From contig NZ_JACIFY010000028.1 in NCBI RefSeq assembly GCF_014197615.1, positions 1 through 58,741 of the forward strand: a stretch of 58,741 nt of DNA. The letters run 5' to 3'. The notes under the pieces are model-generated. The model made no database searches, was not told the DNA's origin, and was given only the letters and a program-made list of their open reading frames with translations. The first letter of the stretch is position 1, and every line of letters starts with the position of its first letter. This document shows positions 1 to 7,324 of this stretch, piece after piece. The DNA is from Rhizobium esperanzae (GTDB taxonomy: Bacteria > Pseudomonadota > Alphaproteobacteria > Rhizobiales > Rhizobiaceae). Made by a program: the position numbers and the translations under genes.

Positions 1-291
1 CGTGTCGCCACCGATGCCATTCCCGAACCGGATGCGCAGCAGCTCGAAGGTCAGCCCGCCAAGGAATTGCAGAGCCTGATCCCGATCGGCAATGCCCAGC
101 GTGTCCAGAACCTGGTCTTCCCCGTCGTCATCAAGCCTGATGTCGCTAGCATCGACATCGATGGAACGCGCGTCCCCCTCTCCCCCGGCATGTCCGTCAC
201 CGTCGAGGTCAAGACCGGCAGCCGCCGCATCCTCGAATATCTCTACTCGCCCCTTGCTGAAATCGCGTCGGAGGCGATGCAGGAAAGATAA
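1..291 (+). CDS. HlyD-family type I secretion membrane fusion protein, C-terminal fragment
   Basis: The frame is open from base 1 and ends at 291, so only about 96 C-terminal residues are visible and the start lies outside the window. The visible part has the beta-barrel end typical of HlyD/PrsE adaptors: a VFPVVIKPD strand, then LSPGMSVTVEVKTGSRRI and a short amphipathic tail (LEYLYSPLAEIASEAMQER). In this family the protein bridges an inner-membrane ABC exporter and an outer-membrane TolC-type channel. The C-terminal signature 'PGMSVTVEVKTG...R.I..YL.SP' is highly characteristic. The substrate cannot be inferred because the partner ABC gene is outside the window. Confidence 0.85.
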   Translation, partial: RVATDAIPEPDAQQLEGQPAKELQSLIPIGNAQRVQNLVFPVVIKPDVASIDIDGTRVPLSPGMSVTVEVKTGSRRILEYLYSPLAEIASEAMQER

Positions 292-496
292 AGCCGGTTA
301 CCAGCCGCCGGTCGGCGTGAGGCCTCAAGATCAAAAACCTGAACATACGTGGTTTGAGGCCACAGGAGAAGGCAGGAAGCAGCTATAGGTATTTGGCGCA
401 AGACAATGCGGCTTTCGGGCTCTGACCTGTCGGCGCTGCCGAGAATATGATGAGCGAAAGAGATGTTTACGTTCGGTTCCCGGCACAAGCCCTTAA

Positions 497-636
497 CCGG
501 CTTTCCTGATGTCCTCGAATCTGAGGCCGAAGCGCGCGAGATATTTACTCAGGCGGTCGGCATGTTGCTGCTCTTTTTCCCCAGTCGCGAGATCGCAAAC
601 AAGGCTCTGCCCGCCGCGCTTGCCGTCGCATGTTGA
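497..636 (-). pseudogene. Remnant of the rtcR 3' end (direct repeat copy 1)
   Basis: These 140 bases align with 3322-3462, which encode the last about 46 residues of the intact rtcR. By eye there are about 10 substitutions and one single-base gap, roughly 92% identity. The gap lies near 563 and would shift the frame. No rtcR sequence precedes the fragment, so it cannot make a protein. The two copies flank the methyltransferase/TetR/flavoprotein block, so the block sits inside a duplicated rtcR end. Confidence 0.85.
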
Positions 637-661
637 GGGCCACCACGCCGGTCAATCCCTG

Positions 662-1525
662 TCAGCTTGCCGGATTGCGCGCCGTGACGATCCACACTGC
701 GCCGTCGATCATCACCGACCGCTCACCGGGGCGGCCCGTAAAGGCGTCACGAACCGCCGCCGAGGCGCGGGCGCGTATGTCGTCTGGCTGATCAGCGAGC
801 GCGCGCGACAGCGGGCCGACCTCGAGGGTCATCTTCACCGCGTCGTCGATTGCCGCGTCCCGCGTCCTCCCCTCGCCGAACGGGATGGAGGCATCGAATG
901 GCGCGATAGCGATATCGGTGAAGCCAGCCGCCGTCAGGATACGCGCAACCCGCCCGCGGTCGCCGAAGGAGAATGGGCCGGGCGCTTCGGGATCGGGCGG
1001 CGCGGTCGGCGGGACGATGCCCTTGACCGCGCTCATCGGCAAGCGCACCCAGTCGTTCTCGGCCATGCCGCGCCAGCAGACGAAAGCGACCCGCGCGCCC
1101 GGCTTGAGCGCACGGCGCATATGAGCGAACGCCGCCGTAGGATCGTCGAAGAACATCACCCCGAAACGCGAGAACAGGATATCGAACGCGCCCTCGGGCA
1201 GCTCGGCGCTGCTGGCGTCAGCCACCTGGAACAGGGCCGGCGTATCCTGCGGCGCTAGTGCGCGCGCTCTGCCGATCAGCGGTTCGGATATGTCCACGCC
1301 CAGCACATGGCCCTCCGCGCCGACGCGGGCGGCCAAATCCAGACTAGACGCCCCCGCGCCGCAGCCGACGTCCAGCACGCGCTCACCCGTCGCGGGCGCG
1401 GCGGCTTTGATCGCGGCCTGGCCGAACACCGCCAGCATGGCGTCGAGCCGGGCCTGGTGGGCGACCCAGCGCTCCCCGCTTTGGCCATTCCAGTCGGTTA
1501 CCTGATAAACATTTTTCTCTGCCAT
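662..1525 (-). CDS. Class I SAM-dependent methyltransferase
   Basis: The protein of 287 residues carries the Rossmann SAM-binding motif I VLDVGCGAG near residue 50, an acidic motif (GVDIS) about 25 residues later and a LFSRFGVMFFDDP segment typical of motif IV in UbiE/Methyltransf_11-type enzymes. The start at 1525 (MAEKNVYQ) has an AAGGA ribosome site about 8 bases upstream; longer in-frame extensions lack one. The substrate is unknown. It lies convergent with the rtcR remnant and just downstream of the TetR gene on the same strand (34-base gap), so the two are probably co-transcribed. It belongs to the block inserted between the two rtcR ends. Confidence 0.85.
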   Translation of the reverse strand: MAEKNVYQVTDWNGQSGERWVAHQARLDAMLAVFGQAAIKAAAPATGERVLDVGCGAGASSLDLAARVGAEGHVLGVDISEPLIGRARALAPQDTPALFQVADASSAELPEGAFDILFSRFGVMFFDDPTAAFAHMRRALKPGARVAFVCWRGMAENDWVRLPMSAVKGIVPPTAPPDPEAPGPFSFGDRGRVARILTAAGFTDIAIAPFDASIPFGEGRTRDAAIDDAVKMTLEVGPLSRALADQPDDIRARASAAVRDAFTGRPGERSVMIDGAVWIVTARNPAS

Positions 1526-1559
1526 GCCATATCCTTGTTCTGATCCATTCTTAACTAGG

Positions 1560-2207
1560 CTATCTGCCCGCGTGGTCGCTGCCACCGTGCGCGGCGATGA
1601 ACATGGCGACAGCCGACCGGCAATAGGCTTCAATTTCGTTGTCGTCCTCTGCTCTCGCCTCATCGAAGCGTGCGATAATCAGGAGATCGGATCCTTTGAA
1701 AAGCGCGGCAAACAAGCGGGCGGACCGGAGAGGATCGGGCACGTTCAAAGCCGCCTTCGCATGCAACTGACGCAACAGGACCTCGACTTGGGCGATGATA
1801 TGAGCGGGGCCGGCTTCGTAATGGACCTTGCTCAACGACTTTTGGTTCGGCGTGTCGGCCATGACCATGGCTTCAACACTGCGGACGTCCGGGCGCAGCA
1901 GCGTGCGAAGCAGCGATGATCCCACCGCCATGAGCTGATCCTCGGCCGAACCGTCGACGCCTTCAAAAAGGGCCTGTGGTATTAACTGCTGGCAGCGGGC
2001 GGCAAACGCCGCGCCAAATAGCGCCTCCTTGTTCTCGAAGTGCCGATAGATGCTGAGCTTGGATATCTTCGCTCGCTGGGCGACCTTATCCAAGGTCGTC
2101 GCTTGGAAACCCAACTCCGCAAAGAGTTCGGCGGCGGCGTCGACTATGGTTTGGCCGAGCGCCTCATTGGTTGGCCGGCCGCGCCGGCCTCGACTATTCC
2201 CGGTCAC
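1560..2207 (-). CDS. TetR/AcrR-family transcriptional regulator
   Basis: The 215-residue protein has an N-terminal helix-turn-helix (ATTLDKVAQRAKISKLSIYRHFENKEALF, about residues 36-64) typical of TetR repressors, followed by a helical ligand domain with an AefR-like C-terminal half. The start is a GTG at 2207 with an AGGA about 11 bases upstream. It is divergent from the flavoprotein gene at 2407, and the space between contains a consensus promoter overlapped by GATACT inverted repeats, the likely operator. By inference it represses the flavoprotein and itself. Confidence 0.88.
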   Translation of the reverse strand: MTGNSRGRRGRPTNEALGQTIVDAAAELFAELGFQATTLDKVAQRAKISKLSIYRHFENKEALFGAAFAARCQQLIPQALFEGVDGSAEDQLMAVGSSLLRTLLRPDVRSVEAMVMADTPNQKSLSKVHYEAGPAHIIAQVEVLLRQLHAKAALNVPDPLRSARLFAALFKGSDLLIIARFDEARAEDDNEIEAYCRSAVAMFIAAHGGSDHAGR

Positions 2208-2222
2208 GGCAATTATGATCCT

Positions 2223-2251
2223 TGACAGTATCTTTATTCATGCATTACGAT
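2223..2251 (+). promoter_or_regulatory. Sigma70-type promoter for the flavoprotein gene
   Basis: TTGACA at 2223-2228 and TACGAT at 2246-2251 are separated by exactly 17 bases and point toward the flavoprotein gene at 2407. The -35 is a perfect consensus match. Repeats of AGTATC/GATACT overlap both hexamers, which suits repression by the neighbouring TetR protein. Confidence 0.6.
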
Positions 2252-2264
2252 ACTATGCAGTATC
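2249..2264. promoter_or_regulatory. Putative TetR operator, GATACT-ATGC-AGTATC
   Basis: A perfect 6-4-6 inverted repeat lies in the TetR/flavoprotein intergenic region, overlapping the -10 element. A further AGTATC half site occurs at 2227-2232 next to the -35 element, giving three half sites in 38 bases. Confidence 0.6.
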
Positions 2265-2406
2265 AAAAATTCCAACAGTGGATTTGTCGTGCCCTCCAAT
2301 TCAGGTTTCGTCTGGCCGCACAGCGATTTGGAGTGCGCATCGCGGGACGATATTGCGCACCAGGCTCAGCCCGCTCCCCTCCATCGACAACACGGAGCCC
2401 ATCACC

Positions 2407-3300
2407 ATGGATGACGTCGTCATCATCGGCGGCAGCTTTGCCGGCCTCGCAGCCGCCCTTCAACTCGGCCGTGCCCGCCGCAAGGTTACCGTTCTCGACA
2501 CCGGCCTGCCGCGCAACCGCTTCGCCGGCCACTCGCATGGTCTGCTCGGACACGATCACAAGCCGCCGCTGGACATCCTGGCCGAGGCGCGGCAGCAGCT
2601 GGCGCGTTATCCCACGATCAAGCTGGTCAGTGCCCGGGCTGAAAGTGTCTCCGGCGCAATCGACAACTTCTCCGTCCTCACTGGCGATGGCGAAAGCCTC
2701 AAGGCGCGCCGCGTGATCCTGAGCTATGGCATCGCGGATCAGATGCCTGATGTTCCGGGCTTTGCCGAAAGCTGGGGCACCTCCATCGTGCCCTGCCCCT
2801 ATTGCGACGGCTTTGAAGTCGCCGGCCAGCATTGGGGCCTTGTCTGGTCCGGCCCGCAGTCGCACAATCAGGTCAGGCTGTTCCATGATTGGACCGAGCG
2901 GCTGACGGTCTTCGCCGATGGCCACGACATTCCGGCCGATATCCGGGCCGATCTCGCGCGCCGCAACATACCTGTCATCGATGGCCGGATCACTGAAATC
3001 GCCGGTCACGGGGGCCATAATTCCACCGTCAAGCTCGATTCCAGTCCCGATGTCGCAGTCGACATCCTGTTCGCGCATCCGCGCAACAAGCCGTCCGCAA
3101 GCCTGCATGAATTACTGGGCCTTGCCACAGTCGATACGCCCAGCGGCATCGCGCTCAAGGCCGACGAACGCCGCGAGACTAGCATGCCCGGCATCTACGC
3201 CGCCGGCGACCTCGCCAATCCCGGAATGCCCTCGGTCACCACGGCATCATGGCAAGGCGCAATGGCGGGTATCTTCGCCCAGCAGTCGATGCTGGTTTGA
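2407..3300 (+). CDS. NAD(P)/FAD-dependent oxidoreductase, thioredoxin-reductase-like
   Basis: The protein of 297 residues begins with an FAD dinucleotide-binding motif (VVIIGGSFAGLAAALQLGRA, residues 4-23). It has a redox-active CPYC motif (PCPYCDGFE) near residues 130-138 and ends with the second FAD motif GIYAAGDLANPGMPSV. This is the short thioredoxin-reductase fold. The NADPH-binding GxGxxA motif is weak (WGLVWSGPQSHN), so the electron donor is uncertain. It could instead be a dithiol oxidase-like enzyme of the TrxR superfamily, as in natural-product clusters. It is divergent from the TetR gene, downstream of a consensus promoter, and ends 21 bases before the second rtcR-end repeat. Confidence 0.85.
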   Translation: MDDVVIIGGSFAGLAAALQLGRARRKVTVLDTGLPRNRFAGHSHGLLGHDHKPPLDILAEARQQLARYPTIKLVSARAESVSGAIDNFSVLTGDGESLKARRVILSYGIADQMPDVPGFAESWGTSIVPCPYCDGFEVAGQHWGLVWSGPQSHNQVRLFHDWTERLTVFADGHDIPADIRADLARRNIPVIDGRITEIAGHGGHNSTVKLDSSPDVAVDILFAHPRNKPSASLHELLGLATVDTPSGIALKADERRETSMPGIYAAGDLANPGMPSVTTASWQGAMAGIFAQQSMLV

Positions 3301-3317
3301 GAGCCATATTCCAAGAT

Positions 3318-4925
3318 CTATCCGGCTTTCCTGATGTCCTCGAATCTTAGGCCGAAGCGCGCGAGATATTTACTCAGGCGATCGGCGTCGTTGCTGCTCT
3401 TTTTCTCCAGTCGGGACATCGCAAACAGGGCTCTGCCCGCAGCGCTTGCCGTGGCATGTTGACGGCAGGTGTGAAGAACGGTGGCAAGCTGGGCTGTGTC
3501 GAAGCGATCGAGGCTGGCAGCAGCCTCCGCACCTAGCACTTCTTCAATGATCAGATCCACCCTGCCGTCGTCACTTGAGCTGCGCCAAAACGCATTCAGC
3601 CGCCGGACTTCATCGTCAACGACGTCGGTTGTGATGCGCCCATGCGGCGCAAGGGTCGCCATGCGCGTCACCGACGCCGACAGGTCGCGAAAGTTGGCGC
3701 TCCAGACGGCTTGCGGCCCAGTTGCGAAAGTAAGATAGCGGTCGCGTGCTTCCTTGTTGAAGGTCACATTTTCGCCTTCGCGCTCCAGATAGCGCCTGAG
3801 CTCGAAGTCGAGATTGGGTTCTATGTCCTCCTTGCGCTCGCGTAGCGCCGGCAGCTGGAAAGTCCAGAGGTTCAGCCGGGCATAGAGATCTTCGCGGAAC
3901 CTGCCTTTGCGGACATCCTCTCCAAGATCGCGATTGGTGCCGGCAATCAGCTGAAACTCCGCGGATGCTTCCCGATCGGCGCCCACGGGCAGGAATTTCT
4001 TTTCCTCGATGGCGCGCAGGCACATGGCCTGTTCGTCAAGACCGAGTTCGCCGATCTCGTCGAGGAACAGCACGCCTTTGTCGGCGGATTTGAGCAGGCC
4101 GGCACGCTCGCCGGCAGCGCCGGTAAACGCGCCCTTCACATGGCCGAACAGGGTGGACATGGCTTGGTCGCCGCGGAGCGTCGCGCAGTTGACCTCGATG
4201 AACGGACCGCTGACCTTGCGCTGGCTCTTCTTCAACTCGTAGATTCGGCGGGCGAGTTGCGACTTGCCGGCGCCGGTCGGCCCGGTCAGGAGAACGGGCG
4301 CCGTCGAGCGGATCACCACCCTTTCGATCTGGTCGATCATTCGGTTGAAGGCGGCGTTGCGCGTCGAAATCCCCGATTTCAGAAAAGAGGCGGCGTCTTC
4401 CCGCTCGGAAGCGAAACGCTTGGCGATCTCGTCATAGCGGGAAAGATCGAGGTCGATGATCCGATGCGTGCCGGCAAAATCCTGCTCCGGCTCGCGGTCG
4501 CGCGGCGGCGAGAGCTGCAGCAACTGGCCGGGAATGATGCGGGCTTCGGTCAGCAGGAACCAGCAGATCTGTGCGACATGGGTGCCGGTGGTGATGTTGA
4601 CGAGATAGTCTTCCGTTTCGGGGTCGAAGCTGTAGTTGCGGGCAAAGTCCCTGAGGTTCGTATAGACCTCCGAAAAATCCCAGGGGTCCTTGAAGTTGAT
4701 GATGTTGCTCCGCACCTCCGTTGCCGGCGCCACGGTTTCGATGTCGGCGACGATGCGGTGACAGAGCGCTTGCGAATGGTTGTCGAGGATCAGTTCCAGC
4801 CGGTCGATGAACAGGCCGGGTTGCTGGCAAAGCGCGACATTGGGCCGCCAGCGGCTCCAGCGATTTTCCCATTTCCCCGCATCGAGCGTGGTTCCCAATA
4901 TGCTGATGGCAACGCGGCGTTTCAT
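3318..4925 (-). CDS. rtcR: RtcR, CARF-domain sigma54-dependent activator of RNA repair genes
   Basis: The 535-residue protein has an N-terminal RtcR/CARF domain (about 1-180, including VNITTGTHVAQICWFLLTEA), which in this family senses RNA ends. A sigma54 AAA+ domain follows: Walker A GPTGAGKS, the sigma54-contacting loop GAFTGA, Walker B GVLFLDEIGEL. The C-terminal part is helical and probably binds DNA. It is divergent from rsr, and a sigma54 promoter lies between the genes. The usual role is to activate the RNA-repair operon when RNA damage products bind the CARF domain. Its last 47 codons are duplicated at 497-636. Confidence 0.95.
   Translation of the reverse strand: MKRRVAISILGTTLDAGKWENRWSRWRPNVALCQQPGLFIDRLELILDNHSQALCHRIVADIETVAPATEVRSNIINFKDPWDFSEVYTNLRDFARNYSFDPETEDYLVNITTGTHVAQICWFLLTEARIIPGQLLQLSPPRDREPEQDFAGTHRIIDLDLSRYDEIAKRFASEREDAASFLKSGISTRNAAFNRMIDQIERVVIRSTAPVLLTGPTGAGKSQLARRIYELKKSQRKVSGPFIEVNCATLRGDQAMSTLFGHVKGAFTGAAGERAGLLKSADKGVLFLDEIGELGLDEQAMCLRAIEEKKFLPVGADREASAEFQLIAGTNRDLGEDVRKGRFREDLYARLNLWTFQLPALRERKEDIEPNLDFELRRYLEREGENVTFNKEARDRYLTFATGPQAVWSANFRDLSASVTRMATLAPHGRITTDVVDDEVRRLNAFWRSSSDDGRVDLIIEEVLGAEAAASLDRFDTAQLATVLHTCRQHATASAAGRALFAMSRLEKKSSNDADRLSKYLARFGLRFEDIRKAG
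3322..3462. repeat. rtcR 3'-end direct repeat (copy 2, intact)
   Basis: This is the functional copy of the 140/141-base direct repeat whose diverged partner lies at 497-636. Together they bracket the 2.7 kb block with three genes. Both copies are in the same orientation. Confidence 0.85.
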
Positions 4926-5084
4926 CTCTTATCCAAAATTATAAAACAAGATAATTTGCGATAATATAATCGGGATCGGATTTTCGCAATTCATGATTGC
5001 GTTCGGCGATGACATAAAAATTCCTCTTTTAAAAACAGATAGATGAACGAAAATTTCGCGGATATCGCCATCTTTTCTGCAAAC

Positions 5085-5100
5085 TGGCACGCGTCTTGAA
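5085..5100 (+). promoter_or_regulatory. Sigma54 (-24/-12) promoter of the rsr/Y-RNA/rtcB unit
   Basis: The sequence TGGCACGCGTCTTGAA fits the sigma54 consensus TGGCACG-N4-TTGCW with only the C of the -12 element changed. The GG and the -12 G are 12 bases apart, as required. It lies 35 bases before the rsr start, in the space divergent from rtcR, a sigma54 activator gene. The AT-rich region upstream (4930-5080) contains TAAT-rich half sites that could be activator sites, but no clear palindrome was found. Confidence 0.75.
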
Positions 5101-5135
5101 ATGTATCTGGCACGAACCAAACAACAGGTGCTGTC

Positions 5136-6692
5136 ATGGTCAACAAGGCAATCTTCAAAACCTACCTCGGCAAGCTGCTTCCGGGAACGGATACAAAAAA
5201 TCATGAAGCGGCCCCGGCCTACCGGCTGACGCCGCGTGAGGCGCTGGCGCAATATGCCGTTACCGGCACCTTCAACGGCACCTTCTATGCGGATGGGGCT
5301 GAGCAGCTCGATGCGGTAAAGACGCTCGCCCTTGAGGTCGAACCGGAATTTCTCGCCAAGGTGGCTGTTTACGCCGCTGAAAAGGGTCACATGAAGGACA
5401 TGCCGGTGACGTTGCTCGCCATGCTCTCCAGCCTTCAGAGCGATGCCTTCGCCCGTGCATTTCCGCGGGTGGTGAAGAGCGGCAAGATGCTGCGCGGCTT
5501 CGTGCAGGTCATGCGCTCCGGCGCCACGGGTCGCAAGTCGCTCGGCACACGCCCGAAGAAGATGGTGCAGGCGTGGCTCGAACGGGCCAGCACCGAGCAG
5601 ATCCTGCGTGCGATGGTCGGAAACGATCCTTCGCTCGCCGACGTCATCCGCATGGTGCATCCGAAGCCGGCGACGGAGGAGCGCAAGGCGCTCTATGCCT
5701 GGGCGATCGGCAAGCCGCACGACTACGCGGCACTGCCGGAACTCGTCAAGGCACTGGAAGCGTTCCGGCGCGACCAGACGGCGCCAGTGCCTGATGTGCC
5801 GTTTCAGATGCTGACCTCGCTGCCGCTGACGCGGGAGCATTGGGTCGAAATCGCCCGCAAGGGCGGCTGGCAGATGGTGCGGCAGAACCTCAACACCTTT
5901 GCACGCAACGGCGTGTTCGAGGTCGGGGGTTTTGCCGAGGCGCTGGCGGCGCGGCTTGCCGATCCGGAGGAAATCCGCAAGGCAAAGGTCTTCCCCTATC
6001 AGTTGATGATGGCGTGGAAGATGGTCGATGGCCAGGTGCCGGATGTCGTGCGGGATGCGCTGCAGGATGCGATGGATATCGCCATCGCCAACGTGCCGTC
6101 CCTGACGGGCAACGTGGTGCTGTGCCCCGACGTGTCGGGGTCCATGGGCTCGCCCGTCACCGGTTACCGGAAGGGCGCGACGTCCTCGGTTCGTTGCATC
6201 GATGTCGCCGGTCTGATGACCGCGGCGTTCCTGCAGCGCAACCCGAAGGCGCGGGTGCTGCCGTTCGAGAATGACGTGGTGCATGTCAGCCTCAACAAGC
6301 GGGATTCGGTGATGACCAATGCCGGCAAGCTGGCGAAAATCGGTGGCGGCGGAACCAATTGCTCCGCACCGCTGAAGAAGCTGGCAAACGAGAAGGCCAA
6401 GGTCGATCTCGTGGTGTTCATCTCGGACAATGAATCCTGGGTGGATGCGCGCGGGAGCGGCCAGCCGACGGCCGTGATGACGGAATGGGCAAGGATCAAG
6501 CGGGTCAACCCGGCTGCAAAGCTGGTCTGCCTCGACATCCAGCCCCATGCGACGACACAGGCGCCGACGCGGGAAGATGTGCTCAACATCGGCGGCTTCT
6601 CCGATGCCGTCTATGGAGTGATCACGGCTTTCGCGGCCAATAGCAAGGGAGCGGATGGCTGGGTGAAAGCCATCGAGGCGATCGAGCTCTGA
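5136..6692 (+). CDS. rsr: Rsr, Ro60-like TROVE domain RNA-binding protein
   Basis: The protein of 518 residues has a HEAT-like TROVE ring (about 25-330) and a C-terminal von Willebrand A domain with an intact MIDAS set: DVSGSMG near residue 333, the GGGGTNCSAPL threonine loop and a later ISDNESW aspartate. Ro60 proteins form a ring that binds misfolded RNA ends in its hole and Y RNA on its outside. Five Y-like RNAs start 50 bases downstream and rtcB follows them, matching the known rsr-yrl-rtcB gene order of other bacteria. It is preceded by a sigma54 promoter. Confidence 0.95.
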   Translation: MVNKAIFKTYLGKLLPGTDTKNHEAAPAYRLTPREALAQYAVTGTFNGTFYADGAEQLDAVKTLALEVEPEFLAKVAVYAAEKGHMKDMPVTLLAMLSSLQSDAFARAFPRVVKSGKMLRGFVQVMRSGATGRKSLGTRPKKMVQAWLERASTEQILRAMVGNDPSLADVIRMVHPKPATEERKALYAWAIGKPHDYAALPELVKALEAFRRDQTAPVPDVPFQMLTSLPLTREHWVEIARKGGWQMVRQNLNTFARNGVFEVGGFAEALAARLADPEEIRKAKVFPYQLMMAWKMVDGQVPDVVRDALQDAMDIAIANVPSLTGNVVLCPDVSGSMGSPVTGYRKGATSSVRCIDVAGLMTAAFLQRNPKARVLPFENDVVHVSLNKRDSVMTNAGKLAKIGGGGTNCSAPLKKLANEKAKVDLVVFISDNESWVDARGSGQPTAVMTEWARIKRVNPAAKLVCLDIQPHATTQAPTREDVLNIGGFSDAVYGVITAFAANSKGADGWVKAIEAIEL

Positions 6693-6715
6693 CGGGGCTC
6701 GCAAAAAGCAATACC

Positions 6716-6740
6716 CCCGCGCCGCCGTGAACGGCGCGGG
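6716..6740 (+). other. Strong GC hairpin between rsr and the first Y-like RNA
   Basis: A perfect 9-base inverted repeat (CCCGCGCCG / CGGCGCGGG) with a 7-base loop starts 24 bases after the rsr stop and ends just before Y-like RNA 1. No T tract follows, so it is not a classical terminator. It could stabilise the rsr mRNA end, attenuate, or separate mRNA from RNA by processing. Confidence 0.6.
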
Positions 6741-6742
6741 AG

Positions 6743-6877
6743 CCGTGACGAATGCCGGATGAAACTACAGATCGTTAATCTCCTGGTCGCGGGTTCGAAT
6801 CCCGTCGGGTCCTCCAGTTCATGGACCCGTAGCTCAGCGGATAGAGCAGGCTGTTTCACCACACCTCGTCGTCACGG
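6743..6877 (+). ncRNA. Y-RNA-like RNA 1 (YrlA type, permuted tRNA module with CCA)
   Basis: The ends pair perfectly: CCGTGACGA (6743-6751) with TCGTCACGG (6869-6877). The 5' strand continues with the shared motif CGAATGC and ACTACA; an inner stem pairs 6757-6765 with 6853-6860. The far end is a circularly permuted tRNA. It has a 5 bp T stem with loop TTCGAAT (6789-6805), then a perfect 7 bp acceptor stem (6806-6812 with 6823-6829). The acceptor loop begins TCCA, mimicking discriminator-CCA. A canonical D arm follows (GCTC 6832-6835 with GAGC 6844-6847). The Y stem replaces the anticodon arm. This layout matches known bacterial YrlA RNAs that bind Rsr. Confidence 0.9.
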
Positions 6878-6890
6878 ACCAATGGAATGA

Positions 6891-6995
6891 CATGGCGAAT
6901 GCATGGGAACTACATGGCCGCGGCAGGTTCGAACCCTGCAGGTGATGGTATATCCCTCTGGTAGCGGGAAGTTTCTTTGGTCACTTGTCGCCATG
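6891..6995 (+). ncRNA. Y-RNA-like RNA 2
   Basis: The terminal stem is CATGGCGA (6891-6898) with TCGCCATG (6988-6995), perfect. The 5' strand carries the shared GGCGAATGC and GAACTACA motifs. An inner helix pairs GGGAAC (6905-6910) with GTTTCT (6971-6976) through G-U pairs. The module has a perfect T arm: GCAGG/CCTGC around loop TTCGAAC (6923-6939). A D-like hairpin with TCCC/GGGA arms (6953-6969) and a GG in its loop follows. The acceptor-like helix of RNA 1 is missing. It is 13 bases downstream of RNA 1. Confidence 0.85.
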
Positions 6996-7004
6996 ATGGG
7001 AATT

Positions 7005-7133
7005 GCAGTGGCGAATGCCGGACGGAACTACAGCCTCCAAAGTTGGATGGTCTGGCAGGTTCGACTCCTCCTGGGCACACGCTCTCTGGCACGAGCGGGG
7101 CCATCCGGTTTCGTCCATCCTCGTCGCCGCTGC
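7005..7133 (+). ncRNA. Y-RNA-like RNA 3
   Basis: The terminal 10 bp stem pairs GCAGTGGCGA (7005-7014) with TCGCCGCTGC (7124-7133), one G-U. The inner Ro-type helix pairs 7019-7027 with 7108-7116 over 9 bp, and an 8 bp helix pairs 7045-7052 with 7099-7106. The tip has a T-arm-like hairpin with loop TTCGACT (7055-7071, one C-C mismatch) and a D-like hairpin CGCTC/GAGCG (7080-7097). The acceptor helix is absent. Shared motifs CGAATGCCGG and GGAACTACAG are present. Confidence 0.85.
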
Positions 7134-7171
7134 ATGGCATGCACTATCCCTGTCCCGCAGGGACGGAATAA

Positions 7172-7310
7172 CCCGGCGAATGCCGGCAGGACTACAAGGA
7201 AAGAGCGGCCCATCGGATTTCCGGCGGGCAGGTCGGGTGTTCAAATCATCCCGTGCTTCCGAAAGGAGCGCGTAGCTCAGTAAACTGTCCTGCCATATCT
7301 CGTCGCCGGG
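7172..7310 (+). ncRNA. Y-RNA-like RNA 4 (with acceptor-like helix, no CCA)
   Basis: The terminal stem is CCCGGCGA (7172-7179) with TCGCCGGG (7303-7310), perfect. An inner stem pairs GGCAGGA (7185-7191) with TCCTGCC (7288-7294). An extra hairpin occupies 7208-7229. The tRNA-like part has a T arm GGGTG-TTCAAAT-CATCC (7235-7251), then an 8 bp acceptor-like helix (7252-7259 with 7265-7272) closed by a CGAAA loop. It then has the D-arm start GTAGCTCAGT, whose pairing strand is lost. The shared CGAATGCCGG and ACTACA motifs are present. Confidence 0.85.
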
Positions 7311-7324
7311 ATGATGAAGAAAGC

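Noticed and set aside
4929..6704. Long minus-strand open frame of 591 codons antisense to rsr
   Set aside because: It is the mirror of a high-GC coding gene. It lacks domains, and rsr on the other strand is unmistakable.
6781..6850. Ordinary tRNA gene, suggested by GGTTCGAATCC and GTAGCTCAGCGG
   Set aside because: The T arm comes before the D arm and no anticodon arm lies between. The order and the flanking stems fit a permuted tRNA-like Y RNA.
7253..7290. Second tRNA gene starting GCGCGTAGCTCAGT
   Set aside because: Its D-arm closing strand, anticodon arm and 3' half do not follow. It is the tip of Y-like RNA 4.
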